DNA from: an uncultured Bacteroidales bacterium
GTDB lineage: Bacteria > Bacteroidota > Bacteroidia > Bacteroidales > Bacteroidaceae
DNA length: 17,700 nucleotides
Assembly: GCA_937876995.1 (NCBI GenBank)
Contig: CALEFD010000012.1
Coordinates: 1 to 17,700, forward strand
Reading direction: 5' to 3'
Shown: one piece after another, positions 1-5,939 of the stretch
How the letters are laid out: each line of letters begins with the position of its first letter
How positions within the stretch are numbered: the stretch's first letter is position 1
The notes under the pieces: model-generated
What the model was told of the DNA's origin: nothing
The model's database searches: none
The model's input: only the letters and a program-made list of their open reading frames with translations
Position numbers and translations under genes: made by a program

Positions 1-2
1 GT

Positions 3-236
3 ATATTGCAGTCTTACGGTGAATTTATTGCTCCTGCACTTGTATCGCTTTTTTCTAATTTTTTTTGGTTTTGTATTAAACAACTAATTAGTTTTTATCC
101 TAGTATATTATTTTTTGGATTTTTATATAATGTAAATATATGGATTTTATTATTGTTACCAATCTTTTTGATATTTATAAAATTTATTGGAAATATATCT
201 TTCATTCATCAAGAAATATCTCCAATTAGTTTTTAA
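3..236 (+). other. Possible 3' remnant of a polytopic membrane protein (5' end outside window)
   Basis: This frame is open from the left edge to a TAA at 234-236. It encodes about 78 residues dominated by F, L, I and W, with two or three candidate membrane segments, a Pro-Ala pair near the start (FIAPALVSLF) and a LLLLP motif near position 143-157. The pattern recalls ABC-2 type (polysaccharide or drug export) permeases, but that is pattern memory, not a match. All minus-strand frames are broken between 1 and 155, so this is the only long open frame there. From 156 onward it runs antisense to the transposase fragment, so its last 25 or so codons may be chance. Caution: T-rich DNA produces hydrophobic translations by itself. 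It could be a gene end disrupted by the ISL3 sequence, or no gene at all. Confidence 0.25.
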
Positions 237-612
237 AAAGTGTCGTTCAATAGTGTCATCAATTGCAATTTGGTTATATGTACGAATCCTAACTTTATTA
301 ACAGCGGCAGTTAATAATTTTACAACATGAAATAAATCTATAACAAACATAGCTTTAGGAAAATATTTATTCTTAATCCGAGAGTATCCTTCATACATAT
401 CAGAAATGAAAACTTTTACCCTGTTGCGTTCAAATATTTTAATATTTGAAAAGTATGCTTCTAAATAAGACATTTGTCTATTTGGCAAAATATCAACAAC
501 TTCACCAGTGAAAAAGTCACTTAAAACTACACAGTATTTTCCATCTGTGTCACCTTCGAAATGTTTCTCGTCAATGCATAAATATTCTGGTAAAGGTAAT
601 CTAGGAACATTA
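156..612 (-). mobile_element. ISL3-family transposase fragment (internal catalytic part only)
   Basis: This is the transposase-derived portion of the chimera, covering the region with the first two catalytic Asp residues (LCIDE and ISDMYEG) and the FHVVKLL motif typical of ISL3 transposases. Neither terminal inverted repeats nor the N- and C-terminal thirds of the protein are present, so it cannot move by itself. The right border near 605-617 is estimated from where DUF3990 similarity stops. The left border is somewhere between 156 and about 205 and is less certain. Confidence 0.65.
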
Positions 613-851
613 GTAGTATATTCATCAAAAATCTTTATACAAAGTTCTGAACTGTTCATCACGGCTACATCAAACTCAAACTTTGTTACTATAGGCTCAC
701 CACCTAACAATACAGATTTGATTTGTGCCATTTCTAGTGCTTGATTCTCATTTTCTGACAAATAAAAACCTTTACCAAAATCTTTGTTCGGTTTTGACAT
801 TTCAAGATTAATCTTATCGATAGATATATTTGAACCGTGATACAATATCAT
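156..851 (-). pseudogene. In-frame chimera: DUF3990 N-terminal part fused to an ISL3 transposase fragment
   Basis: The 231-residue frame has two unrelated parts. Residues 1 to about 79 look like DUF3990, a family I recall as ADP-ribosyltransferase-like: YHGS near residue 4, KDFGKGFYLS at 23-32, then VTKFEFD and KIFDEY. From about residue 84 it becomes the catalytic domain of an ISL3-family (DDE_Tnp_ISL3) transposase: LCIDEKHF with the first Asp at 94, SDMYEGY with the second Asp at 151, and FHVVKLL at 174-180. The ISL3 N-terminal zinc finger and helix-turn-helix are absent. The frame stops after about residue 231, so the third acidic residue and the C-terminus are missing. The DUF3990 part also lacks its C-terminal half. 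Both activities are therefore probably lost. The ATG overlaps the stop of the DUF3791 gene (ATGA). No stop or frameshift marks the joint, so a fusion protein could still be made. Confidence 0.75.
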
Positions 852-1069
852 AACTCACCACCATTTTTATTACAATAAAGGGCAACGTAATCAACTACTT
901 CCCTAAAATCTAAAGTATGAAGAATTCCATAGTGTTGTTCTACAAAATCAACACCGTTATGCATACGAATATATTTATAAGCCTGCTTATCCGTCAAACC
1001 AAAATGTTTTGCAAACTCATTTACCAATGCAATTATATACTCTATTAAATCTCTAGTGTTGTAATTCAT
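848..1069 (-). CDS. DUF3791 family small protein
   Basis: This 73-residue protein has the pattern of DUF3791: a helical N-terminus, NEFAKHFGLTDKQAYKYI at about 17-34, and a second half with GVDFVEQHYGILHTLDF and a C-terminal Asn-Gly-Gly. Its function is unknown. In Firmicutes and Bacteroidetes it commonly sits directly before a DUF3990 gene, as here, with an ATGA stop/start overlap that implies translational coupling. The arrangement resembles a two-gene effector-partner or toxin-antitoxin-like unit, which is inference. A Bacteroidetes -7 element lies 28 nt upstream of the ATG. The gene itself looks intact although its partner is chimeric. Confidence 0.75.
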   Translation of the reverse strand: MNYNTRDLIEYIIALVNEFAKHFGLTDKQAYKYIRMHNGVDFVEQHYGILHTLDFREVVDYVALYCNKNGGEL

Positions 1070-1096
1070 AAAACCAAACTAAATACCATTGCACCG

Positions 1097-1104
1097 CAAA
1101 GATA
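1097..1104 (-). promoter_or_regulatory. -7 element of the DUF3791-DUF3990 unit
   Basis: The minus strand reads TATCTTTG, a full match to TAnnTTTG, 28 nt upstream of the DUF3791 ATG. The nearest TTTG upstream (1133-1130) gives a 25-nt spacer, longer than the usual 19-21, so the -33 element is doubtful. Confidence 0.5.
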
Positions 1105-1183
1105 ATATATTCTTCGAAAGAATTTACACCAAACATTTTGATTTTATGTAACATTCTTATTTTTAACATATCGTAAAATTTGG

Positions 1184-1191
1184 TATTTTTG
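1184..1191 (+). promoter_or_regulatory. -7 element before the 1215 gene
   Basis: TATTTTTG matches TAnnTTTG fully and lies 23 nt upstream of the ATG at 1215. No TTTG is present at the expected -33 position, so this is a half-supported promoter. Confidence 0.4.
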
Positions 1192-1214
1192 TCACTTTAC
1201 ATACAACAGATAAG

Positions 1215-1652
1215 ATGACTATTAAACAAATTGTATCAACATATAAATCGCATCAAGCAACACCTTGCCCGCTAACAGAAAGGTTGGTTGGCGCAGGATA
1301 TCAACAAACTAGCGGTGGATACATAGATAGAGCGAAAGAGTTGTCTATTGAAATTAATTATAGAAAAAACAAGCCATCTCAATATTGGCATTTAATGTCT
1401 TATTGCGACAAGAAGAATGAAAGTGACATTTTTGGGAAAAGCATTGTTTGTGGGGAACTAATATTTTGGATGGCAGAAGTGCTAAATTGTGTGCCAAAAA
1501 CCGAAATGGAAAGTCTTCTAAACAAAATTATCGCCAGTGGCACTGCAGTTAAAAATGGCATTATTGTATATGATAGAAGGAGATGGAACAAGGAGATACA
1601 AAATCTCTGTTTTGACAAGATTGCCAATAAAATAGAGATTAGCATCCAATAA
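1215..1652 (+). CDS. Hypothetical protein, unrecognised family (145 aa)
   Basis: I do not recognise this protein. It is soluble, with no signal peptide or membrane segment. Notable stretches are PLTERLVGAGYQQTSGGYIDR at 18-38, INYRKNKPSQYWHLMSYCDKK at 47-67, GKSIVCGELIFWMAEVL at 74-90 and RRRWNKEIQ at 121-129. The motif-like texture suggests a conserved bacterial family rather than a chance frame, and the frame covers the whole interval between two oppositely oriented genes. A -7 promoter element lies 23 nt upstream. It converges on the next gene with a gap of only 9 nt and no visible terminator between them. Cys at 64 and 79 are candidates for metal or active-site roles, but nothing fixes this. 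The accessory neighbourhood (IS fragment, Fic, acetyltransferases) suggests a mobile or defence-type setting, as inference only. Confidence 0.7.
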   Translation: MTIKQIVSTYKSHQATPCPLTERLVGAGYQQTSGGYIDRAKELSIEINYRKNKPSQYWHLMSYCDKKNESDIFGKSIVCGELIFWMAEVLNCVPKTEMESLLNKIIASGTAVKNGIIVYDRRRWNKEIQNLCFDKIANKIEISIQ

Positions 1653-1661
1653 AGATTTTAA

Positions 1662-2414
1662 TTAAGTATTTATCATCCGCAAATAGTCATTTATTCTTTT
1701 ATTTCTTTGCTCGACGAATGTCAGTTCATTTTCAATCCATAACATATACTCATCAGGCGATTTAGGCAAGGGTATTTTTGTAAACTCTTTAAAATCCATC
1801 CAAAAATTCACCTTACTATAATCTGAATTCACACAATCTTGAAGCAAGAAAAAATCAACATATCCTTTAAAATCTACAAACAAATCGAAGAATGCTTTGT
1901 TTTTACCCAATACTTCGTATAATGGTGATGGTTGATTCTGATAATACAAACGAATACACTCTAAAGTTAAATCCCATCTATCCTTTATATACGGATTGCA
2001 TCCACGAGATTGGTTAATTCCTCCTGCAATTTTAGGAAAAATTATTTTGCCACCGATTGTACAAGATTTACGTATATAATGTTCAATATAGGAATGATAA
2101 TCAGGTAGTAATCTTGAGACTTTTTCAATCATTTCCCTATATCTTTTATATCTGAAACTAACAATTATAGAATCATTACCAAAACGAAAATCGCCCCAAT
2201 ACAAAGAATTATCATTTTGTTTGATTTGTAGCGACATTATTTGACCATTGGGCAGTTCCCTACTCCACAACCTTTGACTATACATGCATAATGTTCTACT
2301 TTTCAAATCCGGATCATTACCTGCATGACCTAAAAGAGAATCTGTTTCCCAATAATTTGTCCAATAATTGGGAGTATCAGTTGTAAAATCAAAGCTTGTA
2401 TCTATATCAAACAT
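1662..2414 (-). CDS. Conserved hypothetical protein (DUF6994-like)
   Basis: This 250-residue soluble protein is rich in aromatic residues. It starts FDIDTSFDFTTD and has NYWTNYWETDSLLG at 16-29, a YWGDFRFGNDSI stretch at 72-83, GGINQSRGCNPYIKDRWDLT at 131-150 and DFKGYVDFFLLQDCV at 178-192. I associate this pattern with a family labelled DUF6994 in Firmicutes and Bacteroidetes; the name is from memory and unverified, and I know no function. There is no signal peptide. It lies 49 nt downstream of the Fic gene on the same strand with no promoter element visible in the gap, so it may be cotranscribed with fic and be a functional partner. The ATG at 2414-2412 is the only sensible start. Confidence 0.75.
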   Translation of the reverse strand: MFDIDTSFDFTTDTPNYWTNYWETDSLLGHAGNDPDLKSRTLCMYSQRLWSRELPNGQIMSLQIKQNDNSLYWGDFRFGNDSIIVSFRYKRYREMIEKVSRLLPDYHSYIEHYIRKSCTIGGKIIFPKIAGGINQSRGCNPYIKDRWDLTLECIRLYYQNQPSPLYEVLGKNKAFFDLFVDFKGYVDFFLLQDCVNSDYSKVNFWMDFKEFTKIPLPKSPDEYMLWIENELTFVEQRNKRINDYLRMINT

Positions 2415-2463
2415 AACAACTCACTAAAACTACATTTTAAATCTACATCACAGCAATTGTTGT

Positions 2464-3345
2464 TTAGTACTTCACTTTGAAATAGTCAAGTAAAGTCTTG
2501 TAGTTGTCTTGTGCGGTTAGACAGGTATCCATCAAATAACCCTTGATGTGAGGCCAGTGTTGCAGACCGCGATAGTAAAACATCTTTAATTCATCGGTAA
2601 TGATGAACGGCACATGTCCGTTAGCCAAACATTCTTTAAACATCACGAGGCGTCCCACACGTCCGTTTCCATCCTGAAATGGGTGTATGCACTCAAACCG
2701 ATAGTGCAAGTCAAGGATATCCTCCAGTGTTTTTTCGCTCTTGGTATTATATTCCTTCAACAGACTTTGCATCGCCTGGTGCACTTCCTCAGGAGGCGTA
2801 GTCTCTTTGCCACCCACCTCATTTGGCAGACGCTTGTATTCGCCTACAGCAAACCATTCGTGCCGACTATCAGATGTTCCACTCTTCAGCATCGCATGCA
2901 GTTCTTTAACAAAACTTTCCGTGAGGCGTTCTTCTGCACAATTTATAATGAAGTCTATGCATCGAAAATGGTTACTAGTCTCTATGATGTCATCTACATT
3001 GATACTCTCGGTGGTGGTACCTATAGTGTTGGTTTCGAAGATATAGCGAGTCTGGTCATGTGTAAGTCGGCTTCCCTCTATGTGATTCGAATTATAAGTG
3101 AGATCTATCTGTGTACGGTGGTAGATCCCCCCTGACAAACGCATCTGTTTCTGCTCACGCAGTATCTTGAGTAATGGCGATGCGTATGTTTTACCTCTTC
3201 TGGGCAAAGTAGCCTCAGTTGGGATATTCCACGTCTTTCCCGTAATGAAAGCTCCTTCAATTTTTCCAGTAGCGCAATAGTTGCGCACAGTGCGCTCCGA
3301 CACCCCATACTGTCGGGCAAAGTCAGAAACAGATATATACTCCAT
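2464..3345 (-). CDS. Fic family protein with N-terminal helix-turn-helix
   Basis: Fic proteins usually transfer AMP from ATP to a hydroxyl side chain of a target protein. The core motif HPFQDGNGRVGR is complete at residues 221-232 (HxFxDGNGRxxR), so the enzyme should be active. A class II inhibitory motif, SNHIEG at 86-91, fits (S/T)xxxE(G/N), with Glu90 expected to block ATP binding until relieved. Residues 1-40 form a MerR/excisionase-like helix-turn-helix (SVSDFARQYGVSERTVRNY), suggesting the protein binds DNA. I chose the ATG at 3345; a TTG two codons upstream is less likely. It has a strong promoter at 3401-3432 containing a palindrome, which suggests autoregulation through its own N-terminal domain (inference). 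The unrecognised gene ending at 1662 follows on the same strand. The target is unknown. Confidence 0.9.
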   Translation of the reverse strand: MEYISVSDFARQYGVSERTVRNYCATGKIEGAFITGKTWNIPTEATLPRRGKTYASPLLKILREQKQMRLSGGIYHRTQIDLTYNSNHIEGSRLTHDQTRYIFETNTIGTTTESINVDDIIETSNHFRCIDFIINCAEERLTESFVKELHAMLKSGTSDSRHEWFAVGEYKRLPNEVGGKETTPPEEVHQAMQSLLKEYNTKSEKTLEDILDLHYRFECIHPFQDGNGRVGRLVMFKECLANGHVPFIITDELKMFYYRGLQHWPHIKGYLMDTCLTAQDNYKTLLDYFKVKY

Positions 3346-3371
3346 AACCAATATTTAACATTAACCCTCTT

Positions 3372-3378
3372 ATCGGCA
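3372..3378 (+). repeat. ATCGGCA half-site in the fic leader
   Basis: This heptamer equals one arm of the palindrome at 3417-3430. It lies downstream of the predicted fic start point and upstream of the fic ATG. It is a candidate secondary operator half-site; a 7-mer alone could occur by chance. Confidence 0.4.
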
Positions 3379-3400
3379 AGTTTATTTTCTTTCAACTATG

Positions 3401-3432
3401 CAAAAGTAGCATTTTCTGCCGATATCGGCAAA
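3401..3432 (-). promoter_or_regulatory. fic promoter
   Basis: On the minus strand, TTTG (3432-3429) and TACTTTTG (3408-3401) are separated by exactly 20 nt, a near-ideal Bacteroidetes promoter. Transcription should start near 3395, giving a leader of about 50 nt before the fic ATG. Confidence 0.75.
3417..3430. promoter_or_regulatory. Perfect 14-bp palindrome, probable operator of fic
   Basis: TGCCGATATCGGCA is a perfect inverted repeat with no spacer. It overlaps the -33 TTTG and sits between it and the -7 element, where a bound dimer would block RNA polymerase. The Fic helix-turn-helix is the obvious candidate binder (inference). No T-tract follows, so it is not a terminator. Confidence 0.65.
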
Positions 3433-3508
3433 AAGCGAACATATTTTATTTTTCAAACTAGTATAATTCTGTCATAAAACGCGAATCAAGTAATACTAGA
3501 GCGGAATT

Positions 3509-3515
3509 ATCGGCG
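3509..3515 (+). repeat. ATCGGCG half-site near the GNAT promoter
   Basis: This differs at its last base from the arm of the palindrome at 3417-3430 and has the same orientation as the 3372 copy. It lies about 30 nt upstream of the -7 element for the divergent acetyltransferase gene, so the same regulator might touch both directions. The support is weak. Confidence 0.3.
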
Positions 3516-3545
3516 AGCAGTGAGGAATAACAACATAAATATCAT

Positions 3546-3553
3546 TACCTTTG
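3546..3553 (+). promoter_or_regulatory. -7 element before the first GNAT gene
   Basis: TACCTTTG matches TAnnTTTG fully. Transcription from it would start near 3560, 20 nt before the ATG at 3580 and downstream of the GTG at 3520. It therefore decides in favour of the 3580 start. No clear -33 TTTG is seen. Confidence 0.5.
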
Positions 3554-3579
3554 GGGTGTTAATTAAATTAAAGAGAGCG

Positions 3580-4050
3580 ATGGGAATTAAAATACGTAAG
3601 GCGGAACGCAAAGATTGTGCACTGATACTTGATTTCATAAAAGGTATAGCTATTTATGAAAAGATGGAAAGCGACGTAGTGGCAACAACCGAACTACTTG
3701 AAGAACAGCTGTTTGACAAAAACAGAGCAGAAGTGATTTTTGCAATGGAGGGTGGCAAAGAGGTAGGATTTGCGCTATTCTTTCATAACTTTTCCACATT
3801 TGTTGGTAGAAACGGTTTGTATTTGGAAGACCTGTTTGTTTATCCGGAATACCGAGGCAAAGGTTACGGCAAAGCACTATTTCTGGAGCTTGTAAAGATA
3901 GCACATGAACGCAACTGCGGTCGTATGGAATGGGTATGTTTAAACTGGAACACTCCCAGCATAGAATTCTACAAATCTATGGGCGCTATACCATTAGACG
4001 AATGGACCACCTACCGTTTAGACGAAACTGCGCTTAACAAACTCCTTTAA
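3580..4050 (+). CDS. GNAT N-acetyltransferase, spermidine/diamine acetyltransferase-like
   Basis: This 156-residue cytoplasmic acetyl-CoA-dependent acetyltransferase has the acetyl-CoA pyrophosphate motif A at RGKGYG (92-97), preceded by the strand YLEDLFVYPEY, and the C-terminal CLNWNTPSIEFYKSMGA block. The overall pattern (VGFALFFHNFSTFVGRNGLYLEDLFV) is that of the SSAT-like branch that acetylates polyamines or other small amines, but the substrate cannot be set from sequence. An in-frame GTG at 3520 would add 20 residues. I prefer the ATG at 3580, which has a purine-rich AAGAGAG just upstream and follows the -7 element. It is divergent from fic, and a second acetyltransferase follows after 40 nt, probably cotranscribed. 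Confidence 0.88.
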   Translation: MGIKIRKAERKDCALILDFIKGIAIYEKMESDVVATTELLEEQLFDKNRAEVIFAMEGGKEVGFALFFHNFSTFVGRNGLYLEDLFVYPEYRGKGYGKALFLELVKIAHERNCGRMEWVCLNWNTPSIEFYKSMGAIPLDEWTTYRLDETALNKLL

Positions 4051-4090
4051 GCAAGTAAATACTTTTACTCCAATTACCCCAGAAACCTAT

Positions 4091-4660
4091 ATGAAGAAGG
4101 AAGATATTTCAATACGTAAAGCAAGAAAGGATGATGCTGAATTCATAGCACAAGTAGTGGCAATGGCCATAGGCGATGAAGTGGCGCTACAGAATTATTG
4201 CGGTGACAATTATATAAGTGTACTTACAGATATAGCCTGTACAGAAAACACACAATACAGTTGGCACAACGCAATTATTGCCGAATGCGACGGTAAAGTT
4301 GCAGGAGCTGTTGTAGGTTACGATGGTGCTCTTTTAGAAGAGTTACGAAATGGCACTTTTGCCGTTTTGCAAAACAGAATTGGTTGCACTCCAAACATCG
4401 CCAACGAAACAGAAGCAGGAGAATACTATCTTGACTCTTTAGCTGTAATGCCTGAATTCAGAGGTTACGGCATAGGACGTAAACTCATTGATACATTCTG
4501 CCGACATGCATTCTCCACAGGTGCAGAACGGGTAGGATTAATTGTAGATACAGACAATCCAAATGCCGAAAAATTATACGCATCGCAAGGCTTTAAACGT
4601 GTTGGCGACAGAATATTTTTTGGCCACCGGATGCACCACCTACAAAAAACACCTTTTTAG
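4091..4660 (+). CDS. GNAT N-acetyltransferase (second, RimI-like)
   Basis: This is a 189-residue GNAT-fold protein. The fold starts at ISIRKARKDDAEFIAQVV, has central AIIAECDGKVAGAVVGY, then YYLDSLAVMPEFRGYGIGRKLI with motif A RGYGIG at 124-129, and ends with DNPNAEKLYASQGFKRVG (155-172), typical of the acceptor-side helix and strand. It is only distantly similar to its neighbour, so it is not a recent duplicate. It starts 40 nt after the preceding acetyltransferase. A near-match to the -7 element (TACTTTTA at 4060-4067) could give it some independent transcription. Its substrate is unknown: a protein N-terminus or a small amine are both possible. It converges on the PH-domain gene 72 nt downstream. 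Confidence 0.85.
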   Translation: MKKEDISIRKARKDDAEFIAQVVAMAIGDEVALQNYCGDNYISVLTDIACTENTQYSWHNAIIAECDGKVAGAVVGYDGALLEELRNGTFAVLQNRIGCTPNIANETEAGEYYLDSLAVMPEFRGYGIGRKLIDTFCRHAFSTGAERVGLIVDTDNPNAEKLYASQGFKRVGDRIFFGHRMHHLQKTPF

Positions 4661-4732
4661 CCAGTTTTTATGATATTTTACAGACAATATGCCAGAACTG
4701 AGTTAAAAATTTCGTTGTGTTTTTATTTCAAT

Positions 4733-5185
4733 CTATTTCTGACCTTGAGGATAGTTGATAACATATTTCTTGCCGTTATCCAGAACTATAAGCGCCAATT
4801 GTTCGGGTTTCATATTAATTGCTATCATCTGAAACTTACCAATCTGGGGAGAACTATAATATCCTGTATATCCGAACAATCCACCATTACCAAAGGTTCT
4901 AATCACCCCGGATAGATCTTTCTTTTCTATTGGTGTAACACTTGTTATGTTGGTTAGTTTGGTACTTCCTATCAATCGTTGTACTTTAATTGAATCAGGT
5001 TCAACAGATACTCCTATAGGCATTCTTATCAGCAACAGGAGTATTCCTAATGTTATTACAACGCATATTGTTTTATGGAGCATACCATCGTAATTCAGCA
5101 ATGATTTTCCTACAAAGAAAACAGCCACAAGACTTATTGCAGATGTTATATACACCCATGTATCGGGAAGAAAATATTGTTTCAT
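4733..5185 (-). CDS. Membrane protein with bacterial PH domain
   Basis: This 150-residue protein has two membrane segments (about 11-26 and 38-53) and a C-terminal soluble domain. The latter has IGVSVEPDSIKVQRLIGSTKL and the glycine/aromatic stretch TFGNGGLFGYTGYY at 97-110, the pattern of the small bacterial pleckstrin-homology family (PF10882-type). Its role is unknown; such proteins are small membrane-attached domains, often monocistronic. No full TAnnTTTG element is seen upstream on the minus strand. It separates the acetyltransferases from the toxin-antitoxin pair, is convergent with the first and divergent from the second, and looks complete. Confidence 0.75.
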   Translation of the reverse strand: MKQYFLPDTWVYITSAISLVAVFFVGKSLLNYDGMLHKTICVVITLGILLLLIRMPIGVSVEPDSIKVQRLIGSTKLTNITSVTPIEKKDLSGVIRTFGNGGLFGYTGYYSSPQIGKFQMIAINMKPEQLALIVLDNGKKYVINYPQGQK

Positions 5186-5335
5186 GATTTGCTTATGTAT
5201 TTGATGAATAATTTTTTAGCAAAAAAAGCATATTAATTTCACATCAACAAATTTTTATCATACAAATATCACGTTCATGTAAATCCTTGCACTTTATTCA
5301 TAACGGAAGAAAATGATACTGAAAGTAGATATTCA

Positions 5336-5367
5336 TTTGTTTGGAATAGAGATTGTTTATATCTTTG
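5336..5367 (+). promoter_or_regulatory. Promoter of the toxin-antitoxin operon
   Basis: TTTG (5336-5339), a 20-nt spacer and TATCTTTG (5360-5367) form an ideal Bacteroidetes promoter. The predicted start point near 5374 gives a 30-nt leader before the antitoxin ATG. A short inverted pair, TCTTTG at 5362-5367 and CAAAGA at 5385-5390, flanks the start point and could be part of an operator. Confidence 0.75.
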
Positions 5368-5403
5368 CGAAAAAGTAACACCTTCAAAGAAAAAACTATC
5401 AAT

Positions 5404-5604
5404 ATGACACAAATAGTACTAAACATTGAAGACAAAAGTTTGTTGCCGGGTTTAAAAAAGATACTCAGCAATTTAAAGGGTGTAACCATAGCTGAAACGC
5501 GTACTAAAAAAGGAACATTATCTAAAGCCATTGAGGATGTACGTAGTGGAAAAGTAACAAAAGTTAGCAACATTCAAGAACTCATGACAAAACTAGAAGA
5601 ATGA
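5404..5604 (+). CDS. Antitoxin of a YafQ-type toxin-antitoxin pair
   Basis: This 66-residue protein lies directly before the toxin gene with a 4-nt ATGA overlap. The N-terminal half (TQIVLNIEDKSLLPGLKKIL) reads as a strand plus helix, the middle KTKKGTLS-like segment is basic, and the C-terminal SNIQELMTKLEE is the sort of acidic/amphipathic tail that wraps the toxin. It does not resemble the ribbon-helix-helix N-terminus of DinJ, the usual YafQ partner, so I leave the DNA-binding class open. I chose the ATG at 5404 because the promoter places the start point near 5374, downstream of the longer in-frame start at 5353. The role as antitoxin is inferred from position, size and overlap. Confidence 0.75.
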   Translation: MTQIVLNIEDKSLLPGLKKILSNLKGVTIAETRTKKGTLSKAIEDVRSGKVTKVSNIQELMTKLEE

Positions 5605-5879
5605 AGTACAACATCCTATTTTCCAACCAGTTTAAGCATTCTTACAAAAGATGTTTGAAACGTGGTTGTGATAAATTTTTATTTGAAGAAGTCGTTACAA
5701 TTTTAGCTAATACCGGAACACTTCCCAAAAAGTACAAACCTCATAAGCTAACAGGAGACTGGAAAGGTTTTTGGGAATGTCACATTCAGCCGGATTGGTT
5801 ACTCATATGGGAACAACGAGACACCGAATTAATTTTAATCTTAACAGACACCGGAACACATTCCGATTTATTTGGTTAA
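5601..5879 (+). CDS. yafQ: YafQ-family toxin, ribosome-dependent mRNA interferase
   Basis: This 92-residue RelE/ParE-superfamily toxin is of the YafQ type, which cleaves mRNA in the ribosomal A site. The residues known to matter in E. coli YafQ (His50, His63, Asp67, Trp68, His87, Phe91) are matched by His48, His61, Asp65, Trp66, His87 and Phe91 here, in the contexts KPHKLTGDW, CHIQPDWLLIW and TGTHSDLF. The length is also the same. The active site looks intact, so the toxin should be functional and need the upstream antitoxin. Its translation is coupled to the antitoxin by the ATGA overlap, and expression comes from the promoter at 5336-5367. The his promoter begins only 7 nt after the stop codon. 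Confidence 0.92.
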   Translation: MKYNILFSNQFKHSYKRCLKRGCDKFLFEEVVTILANTGTLPKKYKPHKLTGDWKGFWECHIQPDWLLIWEQRDTELILILTDTGTHSDLFG

Positions 5880-5885
5880 TTCATT

Positions 5886-5916
5886 TTTGCCACAAAAAAA
5901 TAATTGGCTAAATTTG
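5886..5916 (+). promoter_or_regulatory. Promoter of the his-lys operon
   Basis: TTTG (5886-5889), a 19-nt spacer and TAAATTTG (5909-5916) match the Bacteroidetes consensus. The predicted start point near 5922 leaves only about 18 nt of leader. There is thus no room for a histidine leader peptide or attenuator, and the hisH start must be the ATG at 5940. Confidence 0.75.
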
Positions 5917-5939
5917 TCCCCTTGAAAAAAAGTGAAAGA

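Noticed and set aside
1662..2414. Long frames on the plus strand opposite the fic gene (2614-3135 and 2741-3046)
   Set aside because: They lie antisense to the clear Fic coding frame, start without promoter support and show no recognisable motifs; they are by-products of the fic codons.
3105..3395. A 96-codon minus-strand frame overlapping the start of fic in another frame
   Set aside because: It covers the fic promoter leader and N-terminus in a shifted frame, and its composition (many Arg, Cys, Leu) is unlike the neighbours.
3520..3579. GTG at 3520 as start of the first acetyltransferase
   Set aside because: The -7 element at 3546-3553 lies inside this extension, and the GNAT fold begins right after the ATG at 3580.
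5313..5378. A 21-codon frame just before the antitoxin gene
   Set aside because: It overlaps the whole toxin-antitoxin promoter, starts upstream of the predicted start point and has no further support.
5917..5939. Histidine leader peptide or attenuator before hisH
   Set aside because: The leader is only about 18 nt, with no His codon run and no hairpin.
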